Assembly: GCF_041505935.1 (NCBI RefSeq)
Contig: NZ_CP140110.1
DNA length: 64,000 bases
Origin: Fervidobacterium_A thailandense
GTDB taxonomy: Bacteria > Thermotogota > Thermotogae > Thermotogales > Fervidobacteriaceae
Strand: one strand, 5' to 3'
The notes under the pieces are model-generated. The model saw only the letters and a list, made by a program, of their open reading frames with translations. It had not been told where the DNA came from and searched no databases. The number at the start of each line of letters is the position of its first letter. The stretch's first letter is position 1. A program made the translations under genes and the position numbers. Below, in pieces: positions 61,853 through 64,000 of the stretch.

Positions 61853-64000
61853 ATGGCTTTACTCGGTAAATTGTTCGACAAAAACGAATGGGAAATTAAA
61901 AAGGCTCGAAAAATTGTGGAAAAGATAAACGCACTTGAACCTGAAGTGCGGAAGATGTCGTTTTTTGAAATGAAGGCCTATATACAATCACTCAAGGGAA
62001 GGATACAGGATCCCAAAGAGTTGGACCAGTACTTACCAAAGGTCTTTGCCATCGTCAGGGAAGTTGCAAGAAGAACGATTGGTTTGAGGCATTTCGATGT
62101 ACAACTCATCGGTGGCATCGTTTTGCACCAAGGAAAAATAGCTGAGATGAAAACTGGTGAAGGAAAGACACTCGTTGCCACTTTACCCGTTGTTTTGAAC
62201 TCGCTCATGGACAGGAACATCCACATGGTGACGGTGAACGATTACCTTGCAAAGCGCGATGCTATGTGGATGGGTCCCATATACCTGGCCCTCGGATTGA
62301 GGGTGGGGGTTATACACACAACCGGTAAATCCTACGAGGTTGTTTGGAAGAATCCCGAACTTGCCGAACGCGGACTTGCCGAGAATTACTGTGTCTGGCC
62401 CGAGGATTTTACCGATGAGTTTCTACCGGACGAGTTGAAGGTGAAAAAAGCCGTCGAGGCGTTCGAGGTCGATCTTATCGAAGTAACTAAGAAAGAGGCT
62501 TACAGGTGCGATGTTACCTACGGTACGAACTCCGAGTTCGGATTCGATTATCTCAGGGACAATCTCGTGTTGTACCTCGAGGACAAGGTCCAGAACGGGC
62601 ACTTCTACGCGATTGTAGATGAAGTTGACAGTATACTCATCGATGAGGCGAGAACACCGTTGATAATCAGTGGCCCGTCAAAGCAAAACGCCGCAGTTTA
62701 CAAACAGTTCTACCAAATTGCCAAACGACTCGAAAAGGATAAGCACTTCAAACTTGATGAAGAGCACCGAACGGTAATACTGACCGACGAAGGTATCGAG
62801 TACGTTGAAAAACTTCTTGGGGTTGATAACCTCTACGATCCGGCAAACGTGAACAGCATTTTCCATCTCATTAACTCCCTAAAAGCCATCCACCTTTTCA
62901 AGAAAGATGTTGACTACATCGTCCACAACGGGCAAGTACTCATCGTTGACGAATTCACCGGCCGCGTGCTTCCGGGAAGACGATACAGTGGTGGATTACA
63001 CCAGGCCATAGAAGCAAAAGAAGGCGTCCCAATCAAAGAAGAGAGCATCACGTACGCTACGATCACGTACCAGAACTACTTCAGGATGTACGAAAAGCTC
63101 GCCGGTATGACCGGTACGGCTAAGACGGAGGAAGAGGAATTCAAAGCCATATACGGTCTTGAGGTTGTCGTCATTCCCACGCACAAACCCATGATTCGCG
63201 TTGACAGGGACGACTTGGTTTACAGGACTGCCGAGGAGAAATACCGTGCGATCGTTGAGGAGATCAAAAGAAGGCATGAAAAAGGTCAGCCGGTGCTCGT
63301 TGGTACGACTTCCATCGAAAAGAGTGAAAAACTCAGCGAGATGCTTAAGCGAGAAAAGATACCTCACCAAGTGCTGAACGCAAAGTACCACGAAAGGGAA
63401 GCACAGATCATCGCTTTGGCCGGTCAAAAAGGCGCGGTCACGATTGCGACGAACATGGCCGGTAGGGGTACGGATATAAAGCTTGGACCTGGGGTTAAGG
63501 AACTCGGTGGATTACTCGTCATCGGTACCGAGAGGCACGAGAGTAGGAGAATTGACAACCAGCTTCGTGGACGATCCGGAAGACAGGGAGATCCAGGTGA
63601 GTCGATCTTCTACCTCTCCCTGGAAGATGACTTACTCAGAATTTTCGGTGCGGATCAGATAAGGAAGATAATGGATGTGGTGAAGATAGAACCTGGCCAG
63701 CCGATTTACCATCCGCTTCTGACAAAACTCATCGAACAGGTTCAAAAGAAGGTCGAGGGTATAAACTTCTCGATAAGGAAATTCCTCCTGGAACTTGACA
63801 GCGTCCTCGATACTCAAAGACGCGCGATCTACGGTTACAGGGATTACATACTCTCCAGTGGTGTGGACGCGTTCATCGAAGAAGCGATCGAGCACTTTGT
63901 TGAATCCAGGCTCGAAGAATTTTGCACAAAAGCCGAATGCAACATGGAAGCCCTGCGAGATTCACTTGCCGTTGTCAGGGATTATGTCTCACTCGGCGAT
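61853..64000 (+). CDS. secA: Preprotein translocase ATPase SecA, truncated by the window end
   Basis: The frame from ATG 61853 (AAGGAGG six bases upstream) runs 716 codons without a stop to the window end. It has the SecA signatures: LLGKLFDKNEWEIKKARKIV, GLRHFDVQLIGGIVLHQGKIAEMKTGEGKT (Walker A), VNDYLAKRDAMWM, YGTNSEFGFDYLRDN, VDEVDSILIDEARTPLIISG (DEVD box), TGTAKTEEEEF, TNMAGRGTDIKLG and RGRSGRQGDPGES. SecA drives protein export through SecYEG. An extra segment of about 60-70 residues after HTTGKSYEVVWKN, relative to E. coli, separates the first motor motifs. Confidence 0.97.
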   Translation, partial: MALLGKLFDKNEWEIKKARKIVEKINALEPEVRKMSFFEMKAYIQSLKGRIQDPKELDQYLPKVFAIVREVARRTIGLRHFDVQLIGGIVLHQGKIAEMKTGEGKTLVATLPVVLNSLMDRNIHMVTVNDYLAKRDAMWMGPIYLALGLRVGVIHTTGKSYEVVWKNPELAERGLAENYCVWPEDFTDEFLPDELKVKKAVEAFEVDLIEVTKKEAYRCDVTYGTNSEFGFDYLRDNLVLYLEDKVQNGHFYAIVDEVDSILIDEARTPLIISGPSKQNAAVYKQFYQIAKRLEKDKHFKLDEEHRTVILTDEGIEYVEKLLGVDNLYDPANVNSIFHLINSLKAIHLFKKDVDYIVHNGQVLIVDEFTGRVLPGRRYSGGLHQAIEAKEGVPIKEESITYATITYQNYFRMYEKLAGMTGTAKTEEEEFKAIYGLEVVVIPTHKPMIRVDRDDLVYRTAEEKYRAIVEEIKRRHEKGQPVLVGTTSIEKSEKLSEMLKREKIPHQVLNAKYHEREAQIIALAGQKGAVTIATNMAGRGTDIKLGPGVKELGGLLVIGTERHESRRIDNQLRGRSGRQGDPGESIFYLSLEDDLLRIFGADQIRKIMDVVKIEPGQPIYHPLLTKLIEQVQKKVEGINFSIRKFLLELDSVLDTQRRAIYGYRDYILSSGVDAFIEEAIEHFVESRLEEFCTKAECNMEALRDSLAVVRDYVSLGD

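Overview
The window looks like a chromosome segment from a thermophilic Thermotogota bacterium, most likely a Fervidobacterium. The reasons are a surface subtilase that resembles fervidolysin (the keratin-degrading protease of Fervidobacterium pennivorans), a cluster of 12-base repeats close to the Thermotoga-type DnaA box, and the general character of the housekeeping proteins. This assignment is inference. No database was searched. Many genes use GTG or TTG starts behind strong G-rich ribosome binding sites, and neighbouring genes often overlap by a few bases.

Layout. Bases 1-5.1 kb are a patchwork: a truncated rve/IS481-type transposase, tRNA-Pro, an SDR enzyme, a flagellin, tRNA-Leu, and a TnpB-only element sitting directly beside the last 57 codons of a PD-(D/E)XK protein. 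From 5.2 to 11.4 kb a plus-strand run carries a NYN-type protein, maf, radC, a hypothetical, a DegT aminotransferase and a purine permease. From 11.5 to 16.4 kb the minus strand carries the subtilase and a large Ig-repeat lipoprotein. An insertion sequence and its broken tandem copy sit 16 bases upstream of the lipoprotein gene. From 18 to 33.5 kb a long minus-strand stretch holds tRNA-Val, cheW, fliS, nudix, an exported WD40 protein, dacB, birA, murJ, rny, recX, recA, thpR, pgsA and rimO.

At 33.6-34.2 kb there is a gene-free region with about ten DnaA-box-like 12-mers on both strands plus an AT-rich stretch with DnaA-trio-like triplets. I read it as the chromosomal origin, oriC. It is followed by a Mut7-C protein, purA and acylphosphatase on the minus strand.

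From 36.5 to 48.9 kb the plus strand carries a sodium-pump beta subunit with a 54-residue gamma-like partner, a methyltransferase, and a type IV pilus/type II secretion assembly operon: ABC ATPase, pilC, a pilin-like gene with a disturbed start, pilM/N/O/P-like genes, and a 1567-residue secretin. amrB follows. From 48.9 to 55.1 kb the minus strand encodes a signalling cluster: an MCP-like coiled protein, a membrane Cache sensor, a hybrid histidine kinase, and a DUF523/DUF1722 protein. From 55.2 kb to the end the plus strand carries a small winged-helix protein, the tdh-kbl threonine pathway, an isoaspartyl dipeptidase, a second sodium-pump beta subunit, ferredoxin and alpha subunits of a 2-oxoacid oxidoreductase, and secA, which runs off the window.

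The points most worth a second look are the oriC candidate, the giant multi-domain secretin with its possibly frameshifted pilin, the split receptor cluster, and the TnpB with an unusual catalytic Glu position.
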